Below, one piece after another: positions 8,262 to 16,642 of a stretch of 64,000 nucleotides of DNA. Position 1 is the first letter of the stretch. Every line of letters begins with the position of its first letter. Source of the stretch: Mycobacterium asiaticum (lineage in GTDB: Bacteria > Actinomycetota > Actinomycetes > Mycobacteriales > Mycobacteriaceae); the NCBI RefSeq assembly GCF_001673365.1, contig NZ_LZLS01000156.1, forward strand, positions 1 to 64,000, written 5' to 3'. The position numbers and the translations under genes were made by a program. Under the pieces are notes generated by a model that did no database searches, had not been told where the DNA came from, and worked only from the letters and a program-made list of their open reading frames with translations.

Positions 8262-9272
8262 TCAGCCGCAGCGGTATTCGTCGGCCGCCGGTGCCACGAC
8301 GCTCAGGTGGCGACGGGCGCGCTTGCGGCTGATGCGCTGAACGACGGCTCGGGACCGTTGGCCGGAGCGCCGGGAGTCCGCCGCCGACCAGTCGGCCAGC
8401 GAGGTGGCCGCCGCGCTGATCGTGGTGTGTGTGGGTTCGTCGTTGGCGTCGATGAAGCCGTCGATCAGGCTTGCCACGGTGTCGGTCTGCTCGGTCTGGG
8501 GGTGGTGCGAGACACCGGGAATGATGTGCAGCCGGCTGTGCGGCATCGCAGCATGGGCGGCGTACGCGTGCTCAACGGGAATCACCCGGTCCTGGTCGCC
8601 GGTGATGATCATGACCGGCCGTCCGGCGTTGGAGTGCAACCGATTCAGTGCGCAGACCGCCTGGCCGCGACCGTCGACGACGGCCCGCAGGGTGCGCAGG
8701 AACGCTTGGCGGTTTTCCCGGTTCGACAGCGCCGCGTGGGCTTCCCAGTGCTGGCTGAGCCGCATCGCATTGCGGTCGTCGGATTTCAGTGCCGAAATCG
8801 CCTTGCGAACCTTGATGGCCGGTTTCGACGAGACAACCTGCAAGACGGCGCTGGAGCCGGGCAGGGAAACTAGGCGCAAGGTGCGGCTCACCTCGTCGCC
8901 GAGGCCGCCGCTGCTGATCAGGATCAGGCGCTCGCAGTAGTCGCGGTGCTGGTGGGTGAACTGCATTGCGATGCCGCCACCCAGCGAGTGACCGACGACC
9001 GTGGCCCGCGGGATGCCTAAGGCGTCAAGCAGGTCACGCAAGAACACGGCGAAGGCGCCCAGCGAGTAGTCGCCGCGCGGCTTGGCGGTCTGGCCGTGGC
9101 CCAGCAGATCTGGCGCGATGACCCGGTACTTCTTGGACAACGTGGGGATGATCGCGTCCCAGTTCTTGGAACTGCCGCCCATGCCGTGGATCAGCAGCAG
9201 CACCTCGCCGGCACCTTCGTCGCGGTACGCGACACGGTCGCCGTGTATGTCGATGGTTCGGAGGTTGCTCAT
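8262..9272 (-). CDS. alpha/beta hydrolase
   Basis: A 336-residue alpha/beta-hydrolase fold protein. The LLLIHGMGGSS segment forms the oxyanion loop near residue 30. The nucleophile elbow GHSLGGG (Ser) is near residue 98, ITGDQDRV provides the acid, and VSHHPQTE provides the His near residue 260. After the catalytic domain there is a Ser/Arg-rich basic tail of about 60 residues with no recognised domain. The ATG is at 9272 and the SD is weak. It lies in a minus-strand run behind a TetR regulator and methyltransferase and ahead of two PE_PGRS genes. Substrate unknown; an esterase or C-C hydrolase is plausible. Confidence 0.8.
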   Translation of the reverse strand: MSNLRTIDIHGDRVAYRDEGAGEVLLLIHGMGGSSKNWDAIIPTLSKKYRVIAPDLLGHGQTAKPRGDYSLGAFAVFLRDLLDALGIPRATVVGHSLGGGIAMQFTHQHRDYCERLILISSGGLGDEVSRTLRLVSLPGSSAVLQVVSSKPAIKVRKAISALKSDDRNAMRLSQHWEAHAALSNRENRQAFLRTLRAVVDGRGQAVCALNRLHSNAGRPVMIITGDQDRVIPVEHAYAAHAAMPHSRLHIIPGVSHHPQTEQTDTVASLIDGFIDANDEPTHTTISAAATSLADWSAADSRRSGQRSRAVVQRISRKRARRHLSVVAPAADEYRCG

Positions 9273-9388
9273 TTTGGCCTGCTAGTCACTTCGGTGTGAG
9301 GGGATAAATCCTGGTGAAGTGAGTTTGTGGGGCCGGCCTTGCGACATTCTTGCAACGTTCTAAAGGCCGTCTAAATGCCCTGAGCGCG

Positions 9389-10201
9389 TCAGTGCTTGCT
9401 GGCCCAGACCGCGACGTTCGGGCCCGCCACCACTACCGGGTCTGGGCCCAGATCTTTGGTGACGGATTCGGCGAAGGCGCCCAGGTCGAGTTCTTCCTCG
9501 GTGGCGATACCGTGCGCGATCAGCACCGGCGAGAGGTTCGCGACCAGGGTGATCTGGTGTTCGGTCGCGGTGGCGCCGGTGTAGACCGCGGCGGTCGATT
9601 CGTGGGGGAGTTGCGGTTCCAGGCCGACCGATCGCATCAGCGACGGCAGGCGGGTCCCCAGGTGTTGTTGAATCCCGAGCACTTCGAAAGCGGCATCCAT
9701 CCAGCGCACCAGCTTCTCTACCGCGGGGCTGCGCGGCCACATGACCGGACGGTTGGGCGGATTGTGTTCGTATTCCATGAAGGCCATCACCCCGCCCGGC
9801 TCGAGGCGATCGGCAAGGGCGCGCAGGACCGCCTCGACGTCGGGCTGATACATCAGGACCAGCCGGCCGACGACCGCGTCGAATGTCTGGTTGGGTGGGG
9901 CGGCGATATCGCCGGTTTCGAACCGGACGTGCGTCCAGCCGATCTGGTCAACTCGGCGGTTAGCGGCTTCGACATTGCGCTCGTCTCTGTCGATGCCGAG
10001 CACTGCGCCCGACGGACCCACGAGCTCACCGGCAATGATCGAGACGTCGCCGCCGCCCGATCCGCAGTCGAGTACCCGCATTCCCGGCCCGATGCCGGCG
10101 GCGCGGAACAGTCGTTCGGTCGCGGGTCGCAGCGCGTCACCTTGGATTGCCAGGCGTTGGCGTTCCCGGTCGGTTTCGCCCCAGGCGTACTGGTTGGCCA
10201 C
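9389..10201 (-). CDS. class I SAM-dependent methyltransferase
   Basis: A 270-residue methyltransferase with motif I VLDCGSGGGDVS near residue 43, the acidic GIDRDERN loop that binds the SAM ribose near residue 68, and an FDAVVGRLVLMY segment after motif II. It resembles the UbiE/menG-like Methyltransf_11/25 families, but the substrate cannot be assigned. The start is GTG 10201. It follows the TetR gene by 36 nt on the same strand, so the two may be co-transcribed and the regulator may respond to the methyltransferase substrate. Confidence 0.75.
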   Translation of the reverse strand: MANQYAWGETDRERQRLAIQGDALRPATERLFRAAGIGPGMRVLDCGSGGGDVSIIAGELVGPSGAVLGIDRDERNVEAANRRVDQIGWTHVRFETGDIAAPPNQTFDAVVGRLVLMYQPDVEAVLRALADRLEPGGVMAFMEYEHNPPNRPVMWPRSPAVEKLVRWMDAAFEVLGIQQHLGTRLPSLMRSVGLEPQLPHESTAAVYTGATATEHQITLVANLSPVLIAHGIATEEELDLGAFAESVTKDLGPDPVVVAGPNVAVWASKH

Positions 10202-10237
10202 GCAACGGATCGTTGCACACTGTGCTGCGATCGAGGT

Positions 10238-10861
10238 TCAGCGCGCGTCGCGCTGCATGCCCGCGAGGAGCAGCTCGACGGTGTGCTGCAAGGTTTCATG
10301 GAGGTCGCCCAGCGGGCTTTCGAACCACGTCGAGACGCAGCTGGCCAGGGCAGTGACGACTATCGCCGCGACGAATTGCGGGGGCAGGGTTTCCCCGCGC
10401 AGCTCGTGTCGTTGGGTGCCGTCGCGAACGATCTCGGTGACGAGCTCGATGAGCTCGGGGTGCAGACTTTCGCCGCCGACGGTGGTTTCCGGGCGGTGCA
10501 TCATCTCGACGGCCATGGCGCGAACGGATGGGCTGGCGGGCGCCCATGCGTCGGCGATGACCCGGGCCAGGATGCGGAGCTTGGCGGGTGCGTCCCGTTG
10601 CGCACTTTCGTCGACGACTTGGCGGGCGCGTTCAGTGAGGCGCCGGTTGAACTCGAGCAGCAGCGCGGCTTTCGTTCCATAGAACCGAAAGAACGTGGCG
10701 CGGCCGACTTCGGCGCGCTCGCAGATTTCGTCGACGGTCACGTCTGCGTATGGGCGCTCGTCGAACAGTTCCATCGCCGCCTCATACAGAGCAGCGCGGG
10801 TGCGTCGCCGCTTGCGCTCGCGGAGCGGGAGACCGTCGTCGAGGGTTGTGCCCGTTGGCAT
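10238..10861 (-). CDS. TetR family transcriptional regulator
   Basis: A 207-residue TetR protein. The N-terminal helix-turn-helix is clear (residues about 20-65: TVDEICERAEVGRATFFRFYGTKA split over helices 2-4), preceded by a basic arm RERKRRRTR. The C-terminal ligand-binding half is divergent, as usual. It is divergent from the ThDP-enzyme gene with a 98-bp gap containing two overlapping palindromes, the usual arrangement for a TetR repressor controlling itself and its neighbour. It heads a minus-strand run with the methyltransferase. Confidence 0.85.
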   Translation of the reverse strand: MPTGTTLDDGLPLRERKRRRTRAALYEAAMELFDERPYADVTVDEICERAEVGRATFFRFYGTKAALLLEFNRRLTERARQVVDESAQRDAPAKLRILARVIADAWAPASPSVRAMAVEMMHRPETTVGGESLHPELIELVTEIVRDGTQRHELRGETLPPQFVAAIVVTALASCVSTWFESPLGDLHETLQHTVELLLAGMQRDAR

Positions 10862-10882
10862 GGTGCTTAACTATATCAAAGC

Positions 10883-10907
10883 TGATACCCTAGTATCAAA
10901 AGATACT
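10883..10907. promoter_or_regulatory. two overlapping palindromes, probable TetR operator
   Basis: TGATAC-CCTA-GTATCA at 10883-10898 is a perfect 6-bp inverted repeat with a 4-bp spacer. AGTATC-AAAA-GATACT at 10892-10907 is a second one sharing the GTATC half-site. Both lie in the gap between the divergent TetR gene (start 10861) and the ThDP-enzyme gene (start 10960), which is where a repressor of both would bind. Confidence 0.65.
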
Positions 10908-10959
10908 GTGATCTCAGGCTGGGCGGGTCGGTATCTCGGGCAAACGAGGAGAAGAAGCG

Positions 10960-12684
10960 ATGACGACGGTCGACGGCGGCGAATTGCTGGCTCGCGCTCT
11001 GCTAGACGCGGGCGTACGCGATGTTTTCGCGCTCCACGGCGGACACTTGGACTCGTTCTGGATGGCGTGCCGCCGCCACGATCTCCAATTGATTGACACC
11101 CGTCACGAGGCCTCAGCCGGACACGCCGCCGACGGTTACGCCCGCACTACCGGACGGCTCGGGGTTGCGGTGGTCACCTCTGGCCCCGGTTTCGCTAACG
11201 GCTTTGCCGCGCTGCCTAACGCCATGAGCGACGGTGTGCCGATGCTGATGATTGCCAGCAGCCCGCCGCTGCGGGAGTTGGAAACAAACGAGATGCAGGG
11301 CGGGCTGGACCAAGTCGCCGTCGCGGCGCCGGTCACCAAATGGGCACACCGCGTAGTCACCACGGACCGGATCCCCGACTTGGTCGCGCTGGCAATCCGA
11401 AAAGCGTTGGCGGGCCGGCCCGGACCCGTCTTCCTCGAAATCCCGATCGACATCCTCGTCACCCCCGTCGAGGAGGACGATCTCCCCGACACCGGCCGCG
11501 CCACGATCAGCGATCGACCCGCGCCGTCGGGCAATGCCCTGCAGGCCGCACTCGAGCTGCTGCAGACCGCGCAGCGGCCGGCGATTATCGTCGGAGGCGG
11601 TGCGCTGTGGTCACAGTGCGGCGAGGAACTGTCCGAATTCGCCGATCGCGCAAGCATTCCCGTTTTCGCCAACAACCGCGCCATCGGTGTCCTGCCGGCC
11701 AAGCACCGGTGCAATGCCTGGGCCATCGACAATCTGTCCTTGATGGCCATGACGGGTCAGCCCACACCCGATGTCGTGTTGCCGCTCGGTGCCCGCATGG
11801 GCTTGCTGACCGGCGGCCGTGCCGCGTCAATGGTGCCCGCGAGTGCGGCGGTTATTCAGGTCGACCTGGACGCGGCCGAGATCGGGCGTCTGCGACCGGT
11901 GGATGTTCCGATTGCCGCCGACTGCCGAGAAACGTTGCAAGCGTTCACAAGTGCGGATGTGTCGTGGCCCGACCGCGACGAGTGGCTAGCTCAGTGCACT
12001 GCCGCACATGCGCTCGCGGACCAGTTGTTCGGCGCCACGCCGGCTGTCCAGGACGATGGGCTGCACCCCTACCACGCAAGCCGCGAGGCGTTGCTGGGAG
12101 CCGGTGAGGACGCGGTCATCGTTCTCGATGGTGGTGAGGCGCCGCTGTGGGCCGCGATGAACCTGCCCGCCGTCGCACCACATCGCGTGCTCAACCTGGG
12201 CTACATGGGATTCCTCGGAATAGGCCAGGGTTTCGCCGTCGGCGCCCAGATCGCCCAGCCGAACCGGCGCGTCTTGCAGATCACCGGTGACGGTGCGTAC
12301 GGGTTCCACATCCAGGAACTCGACACCATGGTCCGGCATGGACTGCCCGTCGTCACCGTGGTGCTCAACAACGCGTGCTGGGGAATGTCCATCCACGGTC
12401 AGGACGCCGTCTATGGCGAAGGTAACGACGTAATCACTCGCCTGGCCGACACCGACTACCACGAAATCGCGCGCGCCTTCGGTGGTTACGGCGAGCGGGT
12501 CACCGATCTCGCCGATGTCAGACCGGCTGTCGAGCGGGCCTTCGCCTCGGGCCTTCCCGCGTGTATCAACGTCGTCGTCGCGGCTTCGGTCGTGCACCCG
12601 ATGACCACAGCTATGCTGGGCGATCTCGACGCCCCCGACGAGATCGTCGTGCCGTACTACGAGAACATCCCGAAACGGGGGTGA
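10960..12684 (+). CDS. thiamine-diphosphate enzyme, benzaldehyde-lyase/acetolactate-synthase-like
   Basis: A 574-residue ThDP enzyme. The N-terminal Pyr domain contains the activating Glu50 in DTRHEASAGHAA. The C-terminal PP domain has the GDG...NN cofactor motif (GDGAYG to LNNACWG). It aligns collinearly at its N-terminus with Pseudomonas benzaldehyde lyase as I recall it, keeping His26, His29, Glu50 and Gln113 at the same numbers, with Gly where that enzyme has Ala28. This points to a carboligase or acyloin lyase more than to a housekeeping acetolactate synthase; an IlvG-type role is the alternative. GAGGAG precedes the ATG by about 9 nt. It is probably repressed by the divergent TetR protein. 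Confidence 0.8.
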   Translation: MTTVDGGELLARALLDAGVRDVFALHGGHLDSFWMACRRHDLQLIDTRHEASAGHAADGYARTTGRLGVAVVTSGPGFANGFAALPNAMSDGVPMLMIASSPPLRELETNEMQGGLDQVAVAAPVTKWAHRVVTTDRIPDLVALAIRKALAGRPGPVFLEIPIDILVTPVEEDDLPDTGRATISDRPAPSGNALQAALELLQTAQRPAIIVGGGALWSQCGEELSEFADRASIPVFANNRAIGVLPAKHRCNAWAIDNLSLMAMTGQPTPDVVLPLGARMGLLTGGRAASMVPASAAVIQVDLDAAEIGRLRPVDVPIAADCRETLQAFTSADVSWPDRDEWLAQCTAAHALADQLFGATPAVQDDGLHPYHASREALLGAGEDAVIVLDGGEAPLWAAMNLPAVAPHRVLNLGYMGFLGIGQGFAVGAQIAQPNRRVLQITGDGAYGFHIQELDTMVRHGLPVVTVVLNNACWGMSIHGQDAVYGEGNDVITRLADTDYHEIARAFGGYGERVTDLADVRPAVERAFASGLPACINVVVAASVVHPMTTAMLGDLDAPDEIVVPYYENIPKRG

Positions 12685-12693
12685 GCCAGGTAG

Positions 12694-12765
12694 AGCCCCC
12701 TGTCAGGATTGAACTGACGACCGCTCGCTTACAAGGCGAGTGCTCTACCACTGAGCTAAGGAGGC
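12694..12765 (-). tRNA. tRNA-Thr (anticodon UGU)
   Basis: The minus strand folds as a full cloverleaf. The 7-bp acceptor stem is GCCTCCT with AGGGGGC (one G-U pair). The D arm has GCTC/GAGC, the anticodon stem CTCGC/GCGAG has loop CTTGTAA, and the T arm GTCAG/CTGAC has loop TTCAATC. The loop anticodon is TGT, which reads ACA threonine codons. CCA is not encoded. It lies 9 nt after the convergent ThDP-enzyme gene. Confidence 0.95.
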
Positions 12766-12792
12766 CGGTAAAGCCGCTGCAAGCCTAACTGG

Positions 12793-13515
12793 TTACTGCT
12801 CGCCCTCGACGATGCGTTGCGAGCGCACCGACCGTGACGACGAGCGCGGGCGCCGGCCGGGTAGCGGAATGCGGTCGGCGATGCTGCTCAGCGGGTTGAC
12901 CACCATGGTCAGCGAGATCACCGCTTCCTGCAGCGTGGCGATGGCCGGCTCTAGCGCCTCCATTCCCGGCGCGAGGCGCGCCAGGGTGTCGGCCACGTCG
13001 GCGAGCTGTTCGAGGGGGCCGTTCTTCGACGTCAACGTGTCGATCAGGCCACCTTCGGCAAGCAGTTTGTCGGCCAGCCCGTCCTCGGCCAGCACCCGCT
13101 CGATCATCCCGTCGGCGCCCAGTAACTGGTCGGCCAGCCCGCCGGGTTGTAGGGCACGATGTAACCCGCCGCCTTCGGTGGTCAGCCGGTCGATCAGTCC
13201 GCCTTCGGCGGTCAGCAGGTCAACCACGCCGCCGGGACGCAGCATCCGGTCCATCGGCCCGTTGGGGGCTACCGCCCGGCCCAGCGGCATGTCGTCGTCC
13301 AGCAGCCGGGCCAACCGGTTGGCCCTAGCGAGCGCGTCGTCGATTCCCAGCATGTTGGCCATCGCATTGGACCCTTTGGGGCCACTGGGGTCGCCCAGCG
13401 CCTGCTTGGCCAGGCCGATTGCGGCGCCGGCGAGGTTCAGGCTCGCCTCCGCCGCGGCAAGCCCGGTCCGCGCTGGCGCGGTCGCGATGTCCATAAGGGT
13501 TTTGCCGAGATTCAT
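12793..13515 (-). CDS. conserved hypothetical protein with internal repeats (Rv0756c-like)
   Basis: A 240-residue protein of unknown function, similar in length and position to Rv0756c beside phoP. Residues about 85-175 consist of six or seven related 12-14-residue units built as Gly-Gly-Leu/Val-hydrophobic-Asp-hydrophobic-Leu (for example EGGLIDRL, PGGLADQLL, EDGLADKLL). This suggests a repeated short-helix structure. A Pro/Ser/Arg-rich basic tail follows. It has no SD; TAGACT sits exactly 6 nt before the ATG, so the mRNA is probably leaderless. It is divergent from phoP. Confidence 0.75.
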   Translation of the reverse strand: MNLGKTLMDIATAPARTGLAAAEASLNLAGAAIGLAKQALGDPSGPKGSNAMANMLGIDDALARANRLARLLDDDMPLGRAVAPNGPMDRMLRPGGVVDLLTAEGGLIDRLTTEGGGLHRALQPGGLADQLLGADGMIERVLAEDGLADKLLAEGGLIDTLTSKNGPLEQLADVADTLARLAPGMEALEPAIATLQEAVISLTMVVNPLSSIADRIPLPGRRPRSSSRSVRSQRIVEGEQ

Positions 13516-13521
13516 CCCGTG

Positions 13522-13527
13522 AGTCTA
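13522..13527 (-). promoter_or_regulatory. -10 element of leaderless promoter for the Rv0756c-like gene
   Basis: On the minus strand TAGACT is followed by CACGGG and then the ATG. The TAnnnT hexamer thus occupies -12 to -7 relative to the start codon, the geometry of mycobacterial leaderless transcripts, and no SD is present. Confidence 0.55.
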
Positions 13528-13685
13528 TTCGCGTCGCATCCGGCGACAACACCGCGCGGGTTCAAGCCAATCGCTTCGTTTCGAACGACTCCTGGCACAC
13601 TGCTAACAGATAACTTGCAACACCCCTTCAGGAAGTTTCCAATGATTGTGCAGCTAGTACTCAAGTTCGGGCAGGGGACTGACTC

Positions 13686-14411
13686 ATGACACTGGGCAGC
13701 CCGGGCGAGAACACAAAGCCGGAGGCGCGCATCCTCGTCGTCGACGACGAGGCCAACATCGTCGAATTGCTCTCTGTCAGCCTGAAATTCCAGGGCTTCG
13801 AAGTCATCACCGCGACCAACGGAGCCCAGGCGCTCGACCGGGCGCGGGAAGCGCGACCCGATGCAGTGATCCTCGACGTGATGATGCCCGGCATGGACGG
13901 TTTCGGCGTCCTTCGTCGGTTGCGCGCCGACGGTATCGACGCCCCCGCGCTGTTCCTGACCGCGCGAGACTCGTTGCAGGACAAGATCGCCGGCCTGACC
14001 CTGGGCGGCGATGACTACGTGACCAAGCCGTTCAGCCTGGAAGAGGTCGTCGCCCGGTTGCGGGTCATCCTGCGGCGCGCCGGCAAGGGCAGCGCTAATG
14101 AACCGCGCAACTCCCGGCTGTCGTTTGCCGACATCGAACTCGACGAGGAAACCCACGAAGTCTGGAAGGCTGGCCAGCCAGTTTCGTTGTCTCCCACCGA
14201 GTTCACGCTGCTGCGCTATTTCGTGATCAACGCGGGCACGGTGCTGAGCAAGCCGAAAATTCTGGATCACGTCTGGCGCTACGACTTCGGCGGCGACGTG
14301 AATGTCGTCGAGTCCTACGTGTCTTACCTGCGCCGCAAGATCGACACCGGGGAGAAGCGGTTGTTGCACACGCTGCGCGGCGTGGGCTACGTGTTGCGCG
14401 AACCGCGCTGA
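13686..14411 (+). CDS. phoP: two-component response regulator PhoP
   Basis: A 241-residue OmpR/PhoB-type regulator. The receiver domain has acidic Asp20-Asp21, phospho-acceptor Asp64 in VILDVMMPGMDG, and the DDYVTKPF lysine. A C-terminal winged-helix DNA-binding domain ends in LLHTLRGVGYVLRE. In M. tuberculosis PhoP (Rv0757) controls sulfolipid and polyacyltrehalose synthesis, ESX-1 secretion and acid response. The shared neighbourhood (Rv0756c-like, phoR, HIT) and near-identical length make the assignment firm. GGGGA lies 9 nt before the ATG. phoR follows after 1 nt. Confidence 0.97.
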   Translation: MTLGSPGENTKPEARILVVDDEANIVELLSVSLKFQGFEVITATNGAQALDRAREARPDAVILDVMMPGMDGFGVLRRLRADGIDAPALFLTARDSLQDKIAGLTLGGDDYVTKPFSLEEVVARLRVILRRAGKGSANEPRNSRLSFADIELDEETHEVWKAGQPVSLSPTEFTLLRYFVINAGTVLSKPKILDHVWRYDFGGDVNVVESYVSYLRRKIDTGEKRLLHTLRGVGYVLREPR

Positions 14412-14412
14412 G

Positions 14413-15843
14413 ATGCCGGACCGGTACCGACGGGGAGTGCCGCTGCGGGTAGGTCTGGTGACGGCCACCCTGGCGCTGGTGCTGTGTGGTTTGTTGGCCT
14501 CGGGTGTCGCCGTCACCTCGATCCTGCGGCAGAACTTGATCAGGCGCATCGACTCGACGTTGATGGACGCCACCCGCACGTGGGCGCAGGCGCCGTTCCG
14601 GCACGCGGTGGCCACCGGGGAAGGACCGGACCCGGCGCGGCCACCGTCGAAGTTCTACGTGCGCGCCGTCAGCCCCGATGGCCGCATCATGACGGCGATC
14701 AACGACCGCAACGCCGAACCGGCACTGCCCGCCAGCAACGATGTGGGTCCCAACCCGACGACGCTGCCGTCCGTCGGCGATTCCGACACTCAGTGGCGCG
14801 TCGTCACGGTCCGCGGACCGAACGGCGGGCTCACCACAGTGGCCGCCGACCTGACCGACGTCGACCACACCGTCCGGTCGCTGGTCTGGTTGCAGGCCGG
14901 CATCGGGGCGGCGGTGTTGGCGGTGGTTGGACTCGCGAGTTTTGCGGTGGTGTATCGAAGTCTGCGACCGCTGTCCGAAGTCGAGCACACCGCCGCCGCG
15001 ATCGCCGACGGCCAGCTCGACCGACGCATCGCGCAGCGCGATCCGCGGACCGAGGTTGGCCGACTTTCGTTGGCGCTCAATGGAATGCTCGCCCAGATCC
15101 AAAAGGCGCTGGCCGCATCGGAGTCGTCGGCCGAGACTGCCCGCGGCTCCGAGGAGCGGATGCGACGGTTCATCACCGACGCCAGTCACGAACTGCGCAC
15201 GCCGTTGACGACGATTCGCGGGTTCGCGGAGTTGTACCGGCAGGGCGCGGCGCGGGACGTCTCGATGCTGCTCTCCCGGATCGAGAGCGAGGCCAGCCGG
15301 ATGGGCCTGCTGGTCGACGACTTGCTGCTGTTGGCGCGGCTGGATGTGCAGCGGCCGCTGGAAAAAACCCGGGTCGACCTGCTGGCCCTGGCCAGCGACG
15401 CGGTGCACGACGGGCGTGCGATCGACCCACAACGCACCATCACCATGGAGGTGCTCGACGGGCCGGGCACCCCGGAAGTGCTTGGCGATGAGGCGCGACT
15501 GCGTCAGGTGCTGAGCAATTTGGTGGCGAACGCGATCCAGCACACGCCGCAGGCCGCTGATGTCACCGTCCGGGTCGGCACCCGCGGGGACGACGCGGTG
15601 CTCGAAGTCGCCGACCGCGGGCCGGGGATGAGTCAGGAAGATGCGGATCGAATCTTCGAGCGCTTCTATCGCACCGACTCGTCCCGCGCGCGGGCCAGCG
15701 GAGGCACCGGACTCGGCCTTTCGATTGTCGACTCACTGGTGCGGGCCCACGGCGGCAATGTCACGGTGACCACCGCAGTCGGTGAAGGGTGCTGCTTTCG
15801 CGTCACGCTGCCACGCGTCGAACTGCCGGCCCACGACGGCTGA
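14413..15843 (+). CDS. phoR: sensor histidine kinase PhoR
   Basis: A 477-residue membrane kinase partner of PhoP. TM1 is near residues 12-34, followed by an extracytoplasmic sensor of about 120 residues and TM2 near 158-178. Then come a HAMP segment (YRSLRPLSEVEHTAAAIADG split across it), a HisKA dimerisation helix with His259 in DASHELRTP, and a HATPase_c domain with N, G1 (DRGPGM) and G2 (GGTGLGLS) boxes. The ATG at 14413 lies 1 nt after the phoP stop, implying translational coupling. Longer in-frame readings overlap phoP and are not credible. Confidence 0.96.
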   Translation: MPDRYRRGVPLRVGLVTATLALVLCGLLASGVAVTSILRQNLIRRIDSTLMDATRTWAQAPFRHAVATGEGPDPARPPSKFYVRAVSPDGRIMTAINDRNAEPALPASNDVGPNPTTLPSVGDSDTQWRVVTVRGPNGGLTTVAADLTDVDHTVRSLVWLQAGIGAAVLAVVGLASFAVVYRSLRPLSEVEHTAAAIADGQLDRRIAQRDPRTEVGRLSLALNGMLAQIQKALAASESSAETARGSEERMRRFITDASHELRTPLTTIRGFAELYRQGAARDVSMLLSRIESEASRMGLLVDDLLLLARLDVQRPLEKTRVDLLALASDAVHDGRAIDPQRTITMEVLDGPGTPEVLGDEARLRQVLSNLVANAIQHTPQAADVTVRVGTRGDDAVLEVADRGPGMSQEDADRIFERFYRTDSSRARASGGTGLGLSIVDSLVRAHGGNVTVTTAVGEGCCFRVTLPRVELPAHDG

Positions 15844-15943
15844 GTCGCTGATAGCCGGGCATTTATTCACATGGTCCAGGCTGGCGCGGCCGTCTCAGGT
15901 GACACATGGTTTGCCCGCCTCTGCGCGACACCTATAGGCACCC

Positions 15944-16348
15944 TCACGTCAACTCGGCCAGCGCCGCCTTGATCTTTTCCTGCGCTTCATCCAGCGACTC
16001 TTGCGAGGGGTTGCGCTCGACGTTGGCAAAGCCGAAGTCGCTGAGGTTGCGCGCCGGGAACACGTGGACGTGCAGGTGGGGCACCTCCAGCCCGGCGATG
16101 ATCAGTCCGGCGCGGTCAGCCGAGAAGGCCTTGGTGACGGCCCTGCCGATCAGCTGACTCACTTCCATGACGCGGGCGAACACCGGGGCGTCCACGCCCT
16201 GCCACTGATCGATCTCCGCGCGCGGTACCACCAGGGTGTGGCCTTGCGTCATGGGCTCGATCGTCAGGAACGCGACGATGTCGTCGTCCTCGTAGACGAA
16301 GCGGCCGGGGATTTCACGGTTGATGATCTTGGTGAAGATCGTTGCCAT
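15944..16348 (-). CDS. HIT family protein
   Basis: A 134-residue histidine-triad nucleotide-binding protein (Rv0759c-like). The HLHVHVF motif near residue 92 is the catalytic triad; family members hydrolyse purine nucleoside phosphoramidates or dinucleotides. The N-terminal [17 protein letters not shown] segment is typical. The ATG at 16348 is chosen over one 21 nt upstream because TATGCT lies exactly 6 nt before it, consistent with a leaderless transcript; no SD is present. It is convergent with phoR, about 100 nt from its stop. Confidence 0.9.
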   Translation of the reverse strand: MATIFTKIINREIPGRFVYEDDDIVAFLTIEPMTQGHTLVVPRAEIDQWQGVDAPVFARVMEVSQLIGRAVTKAFSADRAGLIIAGLEVPHLHVHVFPARNLSDFGFANVERNPSQESLDEAQEKIKAALAELT

Positions 16349-16354
16349 TGCCCC

Positions 16355-16360
16355 AGCATA
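16355..16360 (-). promoter_or_regulatory. -10 element of leaderless promoter for the HIT gene
   Basis: The minus strand reads TATGCT, then GGGGCA, then the ATG at 16348. The hexamer is at -12 to -7 relative to the start codon, matching leaderless mycobacterial promoters. Confidence 0.55.
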
Positions 16361-16642
16361 GGTGCGCATCGCGCACTACGGCCATCAGCATCGATGCAGC
16401 CGTCGGCGGACGTACGATGCTGGCGCTCGCGGCCGCTGAGGCGCCATACCACCTCAGCGAAACCTTCTCCGCCCCAACGCTTCCCGAAGCCCGATGTAGC
16501 GACACGCTAGAAAAGGTCGCCACCAGGGCTGGGCGCCGATGTCGGAGCGATGTGGCGCTGATGCCGAATCGTTAACGCTCCGTTGCGGTGTCGTTCTCAA
16601 TGGTCGCCACACTCCCAAATACCCACTTCACTGGAGGGCACC

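Noticed and set aside
9287..9321. CACTTC/GAAGTG inverted repeat upstream of the alpha/beta hydrolase
   Set aside because: Only 6-bp arms with a 23-nt loop; too weak to call an operator or terminator, although an inner GGAT/ATCC pair exists.
13516..13685. PhoP-box direct repeats in the phoP promoter
   Set aside because: I looked for ACAGC-type direct repeats with regular spacing and could not find a convincing pair by eye.
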